5,528 nucleotides of DNA from Pedobacter sp. (lineage in GTDB: Bacteria; Bacteroidota; Bacteroidia; Sphingobacteriales; Sphingobacteriaceae): positions 1 to 5,528 of the forward strand of contig JAQBOT010000188.1 of the NCBI GenBank assembly GCA_028287885.1, read 5' to 3'. Positions 1 through 5,528 of the stretch are shown here, in pieces. Under the pieces are notes generated by a model. That model did no database searches. It saw nothing but the letters and a program-made list of their open reading frames with translations, and was not told where the DNA came from. The stretch's first letter is position 1. Each line of letters opens with the position of its first letter. The position numbers and the translations under genes are program-made.

Positions 1-396
1 GACAAGTCGGTCTACTTCTGGTCGGGTTATATTTTTTTGATTTCTAACCAGGGGGAATTCCAGATTCTGCCTGACAGTCATACTGTCGTAAAGGGCACTG
101 TTCTGGAAGGAAAAGCCAACCTTCAAGCGCAGAGCAAGGAGTTCTTGATAAGTGATCTGATCTACTGTGTTTCCAAGCACATTGACCATTCCGGCATCAG
201 GCGTAAGTAAGCCGATGATGATCTTGATCAATACTGATTTACCAGTCCCAGACTTTCCGAGCACAACAAGGTTCTCGCCACGGTAAAGATTTAAGTCTAC
301 ATTCTTCAAAACATCGAAAGTTCCAAAGGACTTATTCAGTCCTTTGATTTCTATGACCTTCTCGGTATTTAGATCGGTAAGGGGTTTCTCTATCAT
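1..396 (-). CDS. mlaF: MlaF-type ABC transporter ATP-binding protein (C-terminus beyond left edge)
   Basis: This is the ATPase subunit of an Mla/MCE-type ABC transporter. It would sit on the cytoplasmic face of the inner membrane and power phospholipid movement by the MlaE permease. I translated it from the ATG at 396; the frame stays open for 132 codons to the window edge. Residues 13-45 fit the start of an ABC nucleotide-binding domain. A perfect Walker A, GKSGTGKS, is at residues 47-54. The Q-loop region VGFSFQNSALYDSMTV (93-108) is typical of MlaF, with glutamine at 98. The signature motif, Walker B and switch histidine of a normal protein of about 250 residues lie off the edge. The gene starts 9 nt after the mlaE stop, so the two are co-transcribed. 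There is no Shine-Dalgarno sequence. By analogy with known operons an MCE-domain (MlaD-like) gene may follow, which is inference. The family is certain, and the Mla assignment rests on the neighbour and the Q-loop. Confidence 0.92.
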   Translation of the reverse strand, partial: MIEKPLTDLNTEKVIEIKGLNKSFGTFDVLKNVDLNLYRGENLVVLGKSGTGKSVLIKIIIGLLTPDAGMVNVLGNTVDQITYQELLALRLKVGFSFQNSALYDSMTVRQNLEFPLVRNQKNITRPEVDRLV

Positions 397-405
397 AAAA
401 AATGT

Positions 406-1212
406 TTAAGATCTAAATAAACCAAAGAATTGTACGGAAATAACTTCCTCGATAAAGATCAGGAACATGGCAATAACCACCGCTGAATTTGCTGCTTTAC
501 CTACACCTTCCGTACCTTTTTTCGAATTGTAACCCTGGTAGCAGCCAACGATGCCTATTGTAAAACCAAAAAGGATTGCCTTTACTGTTGAGGCGGTGAT
601 ATCCAAAAAGGTAATCTGGTCCAGCGATGCCTGAAAGTATAGCTTAGCACTGGTACCTTCACTCATGGAAACATTAAGTAGTCCGCCGAGCAGACCTACA
701 ATCGCCGTATAAAAGGTAAGTATAGGTATGGTTATCGTGGAAGCTAGAACGCGCGTGGATACGAGAAATTTAAATGGATTTGTAGCGGAAACTTCCATGG
801 CGTCGATCTGTTCAGTTACACGCATGGAGCCAAGTTCTGCGCCTATACTGGAGCCAACCTTACCTGCTGCGATCAAGCCGGTTAGCAGGGGAGCCAGGGT
901 TCGCAATAAGGCAATACCCACAAGAGATGGCAGCCAGGAGGTGGCTCCAAATTCAGCCAATGAGGGTCTAGATTGCTTTGTAAATACGACTCCGGTAATG
1001 AAACCTGTTGTCGAAATCAGCAGCGCCGAGCGGTACCCGATCTCGTAACACTGCCGTAAAACCTCTTTGCCTTCATAAGGGGGAATGAATGCTTCTTTAA
1101 AAAACCTAGCTATAAAACTATAGACTTCATAAAGGGTCATGAATACCCGGGAAAATCGACCAGGTTTTTTCTCCTCTTTTTGGACTACTGTTACACTTTC
1201 AATATCGGGCAT
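406..1212 (-). CDS. mlaE: MlaE-family ABC transporter permease
   Basis: This is the membrane permease of an MCE/Mla lipid transporter, which in characterised systems moves phospholipids between inner and outer membranes with MlaF and an MCE protein. The 268 residues match the usual family length of about 260. Residues 1-20 are polar and cytoplasmic. An amphipathic stretch (about 25-58) is followed by hydrophobic segments at about 60-78, 93-116, 147-180, 204-224 and 241-264. The family signature spans 104-141: AGKVGSSIGAELGSM, then VTEQIDAMEV. A second conserved block, GCYQGYNSKKGTEGVGKA (223-240), is also family-typical. The frequent 'REIGP' motif appears here as RTLAP (104-108). The ATG at 1212 is the first in frame that gives a full-length protein; Met25 is possible but less likely. 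It is the first gene of the leftward operon visible here and is divergent from pta. The substrate is inferred from the family only. Confidence 0.93.
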   Translation of the reverse strand: MPDIESVTVVQKEEKKPGRFSRVFMTLYEVYSFIARFFKEAFIPPYEGKEVLRQCYEIGYRSALLISTTGFITGVVFTKQSRPSLAEFGATSWLPSLVGIALLRTLAPLLTGLIAAGKVGSSIGAELGSMRVTEQIDAMEVSATNPFKFLVSTRVLASTITIPILTFYTAIVGLLGGLLNVSMSEGTSAKLYFQASLDQITFLDITASTVKAILFGFTIGIVGCYQGYNSKKGTEGVGKAANSAVVIAMFLIFIEEVISVQFFGLFRS

Positions 1213-1257
1213 TTAACGGCTTAATTATTTCCAAATTACTATACGCATTGAGCAAAC

Positions 1258-1421
1258 TATGCGCCAAGAATTTGCAAATATATAAGGTCGAAGGTAAAAG
1301 ATTGTAATTTGGACATAATAAAGAGCCGAAAGCTAAAAGTGTTAATTTTTGAGTTCCCTGGAATGAAAAGAAAAGGCATCCTTTGCTCTTAAAAGCGATA
1401 AAAAGTGCATATTGGCGCATA
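1258..1421. repeat. 10-bp inverted repeat pair in the divergent promoter region
   Basis: TATGCGCCAA at 1258-1267 is the exact reverse complement of TTGGCGCATA at 1412-1421, with 144 nt between the arms. The left arm lies about where transcription from the candidate mla promoter would begin. The right arm lies 11-20 nt upstream of the pta ATG. The arms are GC-rich in A/T-rich surroundings. Two sites facing outward over divergent genes could bind one shared regulator, but that is inference. A chance pair is also possible. Confidence 0.4.
1275..1282 (-). promoter_or_regulatory. candidate -7 promoter box for the mlaE-mlaF operon
   Basis: On the minus strand this reads TATATTTG, an exact match to the Bacteroidota -7 consensus TAnnTTTG. 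Transcription would start near 1268, giving a leader of about 55 nt before the mlaE ATG. I see no TTG at the expected -33 distance, so the match is only half complete. The box overlaps a 10-bp palindrome, ATTTGCAAAT (1270-1279). On the plus strand the 220-bp divergent gap has only near misses for pta, such as TAATTTG (1305-1311) and TAATTTTTG (1343-1351, wrong spacing), so no pta promoter is called. The rest of the gap is A/T-rich with no gene that I can support. Confidence 0.35.
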
Positions 1422-1432
1422 ATTATTTTCTC

Positions 1433-3526
1433 ATGACTAAGAACATTTTTATTGCCTCAGCAGAACCTTACACCGGAAAATCGGTGATTGCTTTTGGTTT
1501 GATCAACATGCTGCTTGCTAAAACTAAGAAAGTTGGCTACTTCAAGCCAATAATTGCACAGGAAGACACAAAAGAGAAGGAGGCACACATTGATGCTATA
1601 ATTGACTACTTCAATTTGCCAATAAACTATACAGATACCTTTGCTTTTACACGTCAGCAGGTTTTGCATCAGTCTGAGTCTGACAACGGGAGCGAAATAA
1701 TTGATACGGTGATCTCGAAATATAAAAAGGTAGAAGAAAACTACGATTTCACAGTCATTGAAGGCAGTGACTTTCTTGGTGAGGGAATTGCTTTTGAATT
1801 CGAATCCAATGTGCTAATTGCCAAGAACCTCGGCGCTCCGGTGGTCATTGTAATTACCGGAGATCAGAAAACGACTGCACAGGTTGTTAATACTGCCATC
1901 AATATATATCGGAATTTTGTTTCCAGGGACGTTCAAGTTCTTGGGGTTATCGCCAATTTGGTGAATAAGGATTTTGCTGACGACATTAGGGAACTCCTGA
2001 GTGCCCAACTTCCTGCTGAACTTACAATATCTGTAATTCCGATGGATACAGGATTGCAAAGTCCGACAATGAAAGAGATTGCAACAGCACTCCAGGCAAA
2101 GGTGCTTTTTGGTGAGGAGTTAATGGCCAGTCAGGTAGATAATTTCGTAACGGGTGCAATGATGCTGCCCAACTTCTTAAATCACATTAAAGAAAATGTA
2201 CTTATCGTTACTCCGGGCGATCGGGGGGATATAATTATTGGGGCACTTCAGGCAAACCAGTCTACAAACTACGCGAAGGTGGCGGGAATTGTTTTAACTG
2301 CAGGCAGTATCCCGGATGAGCCGGTAATCCGCCTGATCAAAGGTCTGCAGACGGTAATACCGATCATCTCAGTAAGCACGGGAACCTTTGAAACCAGCAA
2401 TGCAGTAGGGTCGATACACTCCAGGATCACGAAAGACAACAAGAAGAAGATCGAGCTCGCCATCAATATTTTTGAAAAGTATGTAGACACGAAGGCACTT
2501 GATGATAAAATTATAACCTTCCAGTTCGAAGGCATTACGCCGCACATGTTCCAGTATCAGCTCGTTAAACGTGCTAAGAGCATGAAGCGGCACATTGTTT
2601 TACCCGAAGGTGATGACGACCGGATTCTTAAAGCTGCAGCCAGGCTGATTAGCCAGGACCTGGTAGAGCTTACCATACTTGGTGATCCCAATGAAATTGG
2701 ATTAGCGATTAAGAGGCTAGGCCTAACCTTAGATTTAAATAGCATTCACATCATCAACCCGAAGAAGTCAATCTATTATGATGACTATGTGGAAACTTTG
2801 TATGAATTGCGGAAGAACAAAAATGTCAATCAGGAGATGGCCAGAGATATGATGACCGATGTTTCCTACTTTGGGACAATGATGGTCTATAAGGGACATG
2901 CAGATGGCATGGTTTCTGGTGCCGTGCATACCACGCAGCATACCATAAGGCCAGCCTTGCAGTTCATCAAAACAAAGCCAGGGGTGTCTGTCGTGTCTTC
3001 AGTTTTCTTTATGTGTTTGCCAGAGCGGGTTGCCGTTTTCGGAGATTGTGCCGTGAATCCAAACCCGACCGCTTCTGAACTTGCCGAAATTGCCATATCA
3101 TCAGCCGAAAGCAGTTTGAGTTTTGGTATAGAACCTAGGATCGCGATGCTTTCTTATTCATCCGGTAGCTCAGGTGCCGGAGAAGATGTTGAGCGCGTAA
3201 GGGAAGCCACTGCACTGGTTCGGGAAAGACGTCCAGATTTGAAGATAGAAGGTCCGATACAATATGATGCAGCGGTTGATCCCGTTGTTGGGCAGCAGAA
3301 GATGCCGGGCTCTGCAGTTGCGGGGCGTGCCAGTGTACTGATCTTTCCAGATTTAAATACAGGAAACAATACCTATAAAGCCGTTCAAAGAGAAACTGGT
3401 GCGCTCGCTATTGGCCCGATGTTACAAGGCCTAAATAAACCGATTAACGACCTTAGCAGGGGCTGTACGGTGGATGATATATTTAACACCGTTGTGATTA
3501 CTGCGATACAGTGCCAAAAGAAATAA
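1433..3526 (+). CDS. pta: phosphate acetyltransferase (long, three-domain form)
   Basis: Pta catalyses acetyl-CoA + phosphate = acetyl phosphate + CoA in the cytoplasm, the first half of the acetate pathway completed by AckA. From the ATG at 1433 the protein has 697 residues, normal for the long form (about 700). Residues 1 to about 230 are a dethiobiotin-synthetase-like P-loop domain with a Walker A ending TGKS (14-17), FKPI (37-40) and VIEGSDFLGEG (108-118). A DRTGG-type regulatory domain covers about 235-350, with TPGDRGD at 260-266. The catalytic PTA/PTB domain runs from about 375 to the end. It includes HIVLPEGDDDRILKAA (387-402), GMVSGAVHTTQHTIRPAL (492-509), SYSSGSSGAGEDVERVREA (574-592), GPIQYDA (607-613), KMPGSAVAGRA (623-633) and IFPDLNTGNNTYK (637-649). 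An in-frame TTG at 1412 would add seven residues, but the ATG gives the family-typical start (MTKNIFIASAEPYTGKS). There is no Shine-Dalgarno sequence. ackA follows after 24 nt. Confidence 0.97.
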   Translation: MTKNIFIASAEPYTGKSVIAFGLINMLLAKTKKVGYFKPIIAQEDTKEKEAHIDAIIDYFNLPINYTDTFAFTRQQVLHQSESDNGSEIIDTVISKYKKVEENYDFTVIEGSDFLGEGIAFEFESNVLIAKNLGAPVVIVITGDQKTTAQVVNTAINIYRNFVSRDVQVLGVIANLVNKDFADDIRELLSAQLPAELTISVIPMDTGLQSPTMKEIATALQAKVLFGEELMASQVDNFVTGAMMLPNFLNHIKENVLIVTPGDRGDIIIGALQANQSTNYAKVAGIVLTAGSIPDEPVIRLIKGLQTVIPIISVSTGTFETSNAVGSIHSRITKDNKKKIELAINIFEKYVDTKALDDKIITFQFEGITPHMFQYQLVKRAKSMKRHIVLPEGDDDRILKAAARLISQDLVELTILGDPNEIGLAIKRLGLTLDLNSIHIINPKKSIYYDDYVETLYELRKNKNVNQEMARDMMTDVSYFGTMMVYKGHADGMVSGAVHTTQHTIRPALQFIKTKPGVSVVSSVFFMCLPERVAVFGDCAVNPNPTASELAEIAISSAESSLSFGIEPRIAMLSYSSGSSGAGEDVERVREATALVRERRPDLKIEGPIQYDAAVDPVVGQQKMPGSAVAGRASVLIFPDLNTGNNTYKAVQRETGALAIGPMLQGLNKPINDLSRGCTVDDIFNTVVITAIQCQKK

Positions 3527-3550
3527 TAAGATTATAATACTAAAGCTTAG

Positions 3551-4705
3551 ATGAAGATACTAGTAATAAACTCCGGAAGCAGCTCGTTGAAATATCAACT
3601 TTTCGAAATGCCGACACAGGAACCAGCCCACACTGGATTAATTGAACGCATCGGACTTGCAGGCTCAGCCATCAGTAACCATGCGGATGCGCTGAGGGAA
3701 GTGATCTCCTCTCTTTCCAGAGAAGGAATTGTTCGGGATCTTGAAGAAATTGTTGCAGTTGGTCATCGAGTGGTACATGGTGGAGAGGACTTTGCCGATG
3801 CTACGATAATCACAAATGAAGTAAAAGAAAAAATAAAGGCCTTGTTTTCGCTGGCTCCCCTGCACAATCAAATTAGTTATACCTGTATCGAGGTAGCTGA
3901 AGAGCGCTTCCCGAACGCAAAGCAAATAGCAGTTTTTGATACCTCTTTCCATCATACGCTTCCCGAATATGCTTATCGTTTTGCCATTCCAAAAAAATAC
4001 TACACAGAGCAGGGCATCCGGGTGTACGGTTTCCATGGAACGAGCCATAAGTATGTAAGTAGTCAGGCTATGAAGTATTTAAACAATCCAGATGCGAAGG
4101 TGATCAGTATTCATTTGGGGAATGGATGTAGCATGGCGTCGGTTAAATCAGGTAAGTCGATAGACACAAGCATGGGGTTTAGTCCGCTGAGCGGCTTAAT
4201 GATGGGGACTCGCTCCGGAGACATTGATTCTTCGGTGATCTTTCATTTGCTTGAACAGGAAGGAAATACCCCGGAAAAAATAAACAACATGTTAAACAAG
4301 GGTTCGGGCTTGTTTGGTGTAGCCGGATTTAATGACATGCGCGATGTGCATAAAGCTACACTTGCGGGGAGCGAGGAAGCAAAACTTGCGCTTCAGTTGT
4401 ACGCCTACCGCATAAAGAAATACATAGGTGCCTATGCTGCGGTGCTTAACGGAATTGACGCGGTATTGTTTACAGGTGGAGTAGGGGAAAACGACAAGCT
4501 AATGCGGAGTGCTGTTTGTACAGAAATGGAATACCTGGGCTTGGTGATGGATGAGGACCGCAACAACAATTCCAAGGGCAAGATTTTTGAAATAAATACT
4601 AGAGACTCAGCCGTTAAGATCCTGGTGGTACAGACCAATGAAGAGCGTGAAATTGCGAATCAATGTTTCAGCTTGCTGGCCAACGCCGGGGATGATAAAA
4701 GCTGA
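3551..4705 (+). CDS. ackA: acetate kinase
   Basis: AckA catalyses acetyl phosphate + ADP = acetate + ATP, in either direction, in the cytoplasm. Family motifs and the residues matching known active-site positions are present: NSGSSSLK (7-14), GHRVVHGG (71-78) with Arg73, FDTSFH (129-134) with Asp130, YGFHGTSH (159-166) with the catalytic-type His162, HLGNG (188-192), GTRSGD (219-224) with Arg221, FTGGVGEN (307-314) and QTNEE (361-365). At 384 residues it is slightly shorter than the usual 395-405. The missing length falls mainly between IGL (34-36) and NHADAL (43-48), where most homologues have an extra strand pair. The usual HNPP after APL reads HNQI (105-108). The gene lies 24 nt after pta with no promoter or terminator between, so it is probably translated from the same mRNA. 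No Shine-Dalgarno sequence is seen. Its last 46 nt overlap the convergent transporter gene. Confidence 0.97.
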   Translation: MKILVINSGSSSLKYQLFEMPTQEPAHTGLIERIGLAGSAISNHADALREVISSLSREGIVRDLEEIVAVGHRVVHGGEDFADATIITNEVKEKIKALFSLAPLHNQISYTCIEVAEERFPNAKQIAVFDTSFHHTLPEYAYRFAIPKKYYTEQGIRVYGFHGTSHKYVSSQAMKYLNNPDAKVISIHLGNGCSMASVKSGKSIDTSMGFSPLSGLMMGTRSGDIDSSVIFHLLEQEGNTPEKINNMLNKGSGLFGVAGFNDMRDVHKATLAGSEEAKLALQLYAYRIKKYIGAYAAVLNGIDAVLFTGGVGENDKLMRSAVCTEMEYLGLVMDEDRNNNSKGKIFEINTRDSAVKILVVQTNEEREIANQCFSLLANAGDDKS

Positions 4706-5528
4706 GGCTCCCGGCGCATTTGGTAGACGCCAAATAAGATAACAAGTAAACCGACCAGCTCATAGACGGTGATCGATTCTCCATAAACCCAGCCCCAGGC
4801 TAAAGCAATCACCGGAACCAGAAAAGTAACTGAGCTGGCAAATAGTGCGGTGCTTCTTTTCACAAGTAAATAGAACATTACCCAGGCTAATGCGGTGCCT
4901 ACTACCCCAAGCACACAGGATGCAGCCGTGGATTGAAGGTATGCAGGTTGTTGTAATGGCAATTGAAAATACCCAGAGAACCATAAGATTAGCGCTGATG
5001 GGAATGCAACGATAAACAAGCTGAATGCCGTGATTGTCAGAGAGGAAATGCCGGTAAGTTTTTGTTTTACGATATTCGCGTTAATGCCATAGAAGAATGT
5101 AGCAAGCAGGACGAATCCGGCATAGCCAAGATCAGCGTAACTACTTTGCTTTTGGGTAACGAACAGGATCAAAATACCGAAGAAGCCCACCAAGATGCCG
5201 ACGATTTGATATTTATTTATCTGATTTTTAAAAGCCAGATACCCAATTAGGATAGCAAAGAAGGGGACAAGTGCATTCAACGTACCGGTTAAAGCACTGT
5301 CGAGTTTTGTTTCTGCTACACAGAACAAAAAAGCCGGCAATAAGATGCCCAAGAATCCAGAAACTGCAGTATAACCCCAAAGTTCTACAGGAAAAGTTTT
5401 AATCTTCTTGATGACAACCGGCAACATGATCAGCGCAGCAGATAGGACACGAATGGCAGCAACCTGGTAGGCGGTAAGCGTAGATGTGCCGTTAAAATCA
5501 TATAATCCAAGCTTCATCAGAATAAATG
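4660..5528 (-). CDS. EamA/DMT-family transporter (N-terminus beyond right edge)
   Basis: This is an inner-membrane protein of the drug/metabolite transporter superfamily (RhaT/YdcZ-like, two EamA repeats), probably an exporter of an unidentified small metabolite. Counting from the first in-frame ATG at 5517, hydrophobic segments lie at about 16-36, 47-68, 73-96, 103-120, 131-150, 160-181, 197-219, 223-246 and 251-267. That is nine, where the family has ten. The frame stays open upstream to the window edge, and the codons just before this ATG read F-I-L, giving FILMKLGL. In family members this is the end of the first membrane helix (consensus like WGSSFILMKxGL). The ATG at 5517 is therefore probably internal and the real start lies off the edge. 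The tail after residue 268 is polar, ends at 4660, and overlaps the 3' end of ackA. Substrate cannot be told from sequence. Confidence 0.88.
   Translation of the reverse strand, partial: FILMKLGLYDFNGTSTLTAYQVAAIRVLSAALIMLPVVIKKIKTFPVELWGYTAVSGFLGILLPAFLFCVAETKLDSALTGTLNALVPFFAILIGYLAFKNQINKYQIVGILVGFFGILILFVTQKQSSYADLGYAGFVLLATFFYGINANIVKQKLTGISSLTITAFSLFIVAFPSALILWFSGYFQLPLQQPAYLQSTAASCVLGVVGTALAWVMFYLLVKRSTALFASSVTFLVPVIALAWGWVYGESITVYELVGLLVILFGVYQMRREPQLLSSPALASKLKH
4684..4716 (+). terminator. possible 3' hairpin of the pta-ackA transcript
   Basis: CGCCGGG (4684-4690) pairs perfectly with CCCGGCG (4710-4716) across a 19-nt loop that contains the ackA stop codon. No T-run follows on either strand, so it is not a classic intrinsic terminator. 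It could mark or protect the 3' end of the ackA mRNA. The same bases also encode the C-terminus of the convergent transporter. Confidence 0.3.
4718..4735 (+). other. second small hairpin just after ackA
   Basis: ATTTGG (4718-4723) pairs with CCAAAT (4730-4735) over a 6-nt loop. A competing pairing is GGCG (4713-4716) with CGCC (4728-4731). It follows directly on the larger hairpin over the ackA stop codon and lies inside the transporter coding sequence. The stem is short and has no T-tract, so a terminator role is only a suggestion. Confidence 0.2.

Noticed and set aside
728..1048. 106-codon plus-strand frame inside mlaE
   Set aside because: It is a shadow of the conserved MlaE coding sequence, with a low-complexity polar translation and no motif.
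1366..1390. Imperfect hairpin (AAAGG-CAT-CCTTT core) upstream of pta as a leader regulator
   Set aside because: The core stem is only five pairs, mostly A-T, with a 3-nt loop and mismatches outside it, so it is easily explained by chance in purine-rich sequence.
1199..1420. 73-codon minus-strand reading frame filling the mlaE-pta gap and overlapping the mlaE start
   Set aside because: It has no recognisable domain, its composition reflects A/T-rich intergenic DNA, and it runs through the candidate promoter box.
1412..1432. TTG at 1412 as the pta start
   Set aside because: The added residues (MAHNYFL) do not resemble the family, while the ATG at 1433 gives the usual N-terminus directly before the P-loop.
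3527..3550. Separate promoter or terminator between pta and ackA
   Set aside because: The 24-nt gap is A/T-rich with no stem and no TAnnTTTG box, so co-transcription is the simpler reading.
3665..4048. 127-codon minus-strand frame inside ackA
   Set aside because: It lies wholly within a well-supported acetate kinase gene and its translation shows no family motif.
1..5528. An undescribed defence, mobile or biosynthetic system
   Set aside because: All five genes belong to well-known housekeeping or transporter families, and no insertion ends, repeat arrays or unknown gene clusters are visible.

Overview
The window looks like ordinary chromosomal DNA from a member of the Bacteroidota, perhaps a Sphingobacteria-type organism. 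Three things point there. No start codon has a recognisable Shine-Dalgarno sequence, only A/T-rich leaders. A TATATTTG box matching the Bacteroidota -7 consensus (TAnnTTTG) lies upstream of the leftward operon. The proteins also look like the Bacteroidota forms of their families. The phylum call is inference from these signs, and the finer placement is weak.

Layout. Left (1-1212, minus strand): a two-gene part of an Mla/MCE-type lipid transport operon, with the permease MlaE followed after 9 nt by the ATPase MlaF, which runs off the left edge. Centre left (1213-1432): a 220-bp divergent intergenic region with a candidate promoter for the mla operon and a 10-bp inverted repeat whose arms lie near the two genes. 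Centre (1433-4705, plus strand): pta and ackA, 24 nt apart, almost certainly one transcript. Right (4660-5528, minus strand): an EamA/DMT-family transporter whose N-terminus lies beyond the right edge and whose 3' end overlaps the ackA 3' end by 46 bp.

How the genes work together. Pta converts acetyl-CoA and phosphate to acetyl phosphate, and AckA converts acetyl phosphate and ADP to acetate and ATP. Together they form the reversible acetate overflow and assimilation pathway. MlaE and MlaF form the inner-membrane core of a transporter that moves phospholipids between the inner and outer membranes. The EamA protein is a probable metabolite exporter of unknown substrate. Nothing in the sequence links the three groups beyond adjacency.

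I found no mobile element, CRISPR array, RNA gene or new system. The points worth a second look are the convergent gene overlap with its hairpins, the shortened N-terminal part and altered 'HNPP' motif of AckA, and the inverted repeat in the divergent promoter region.
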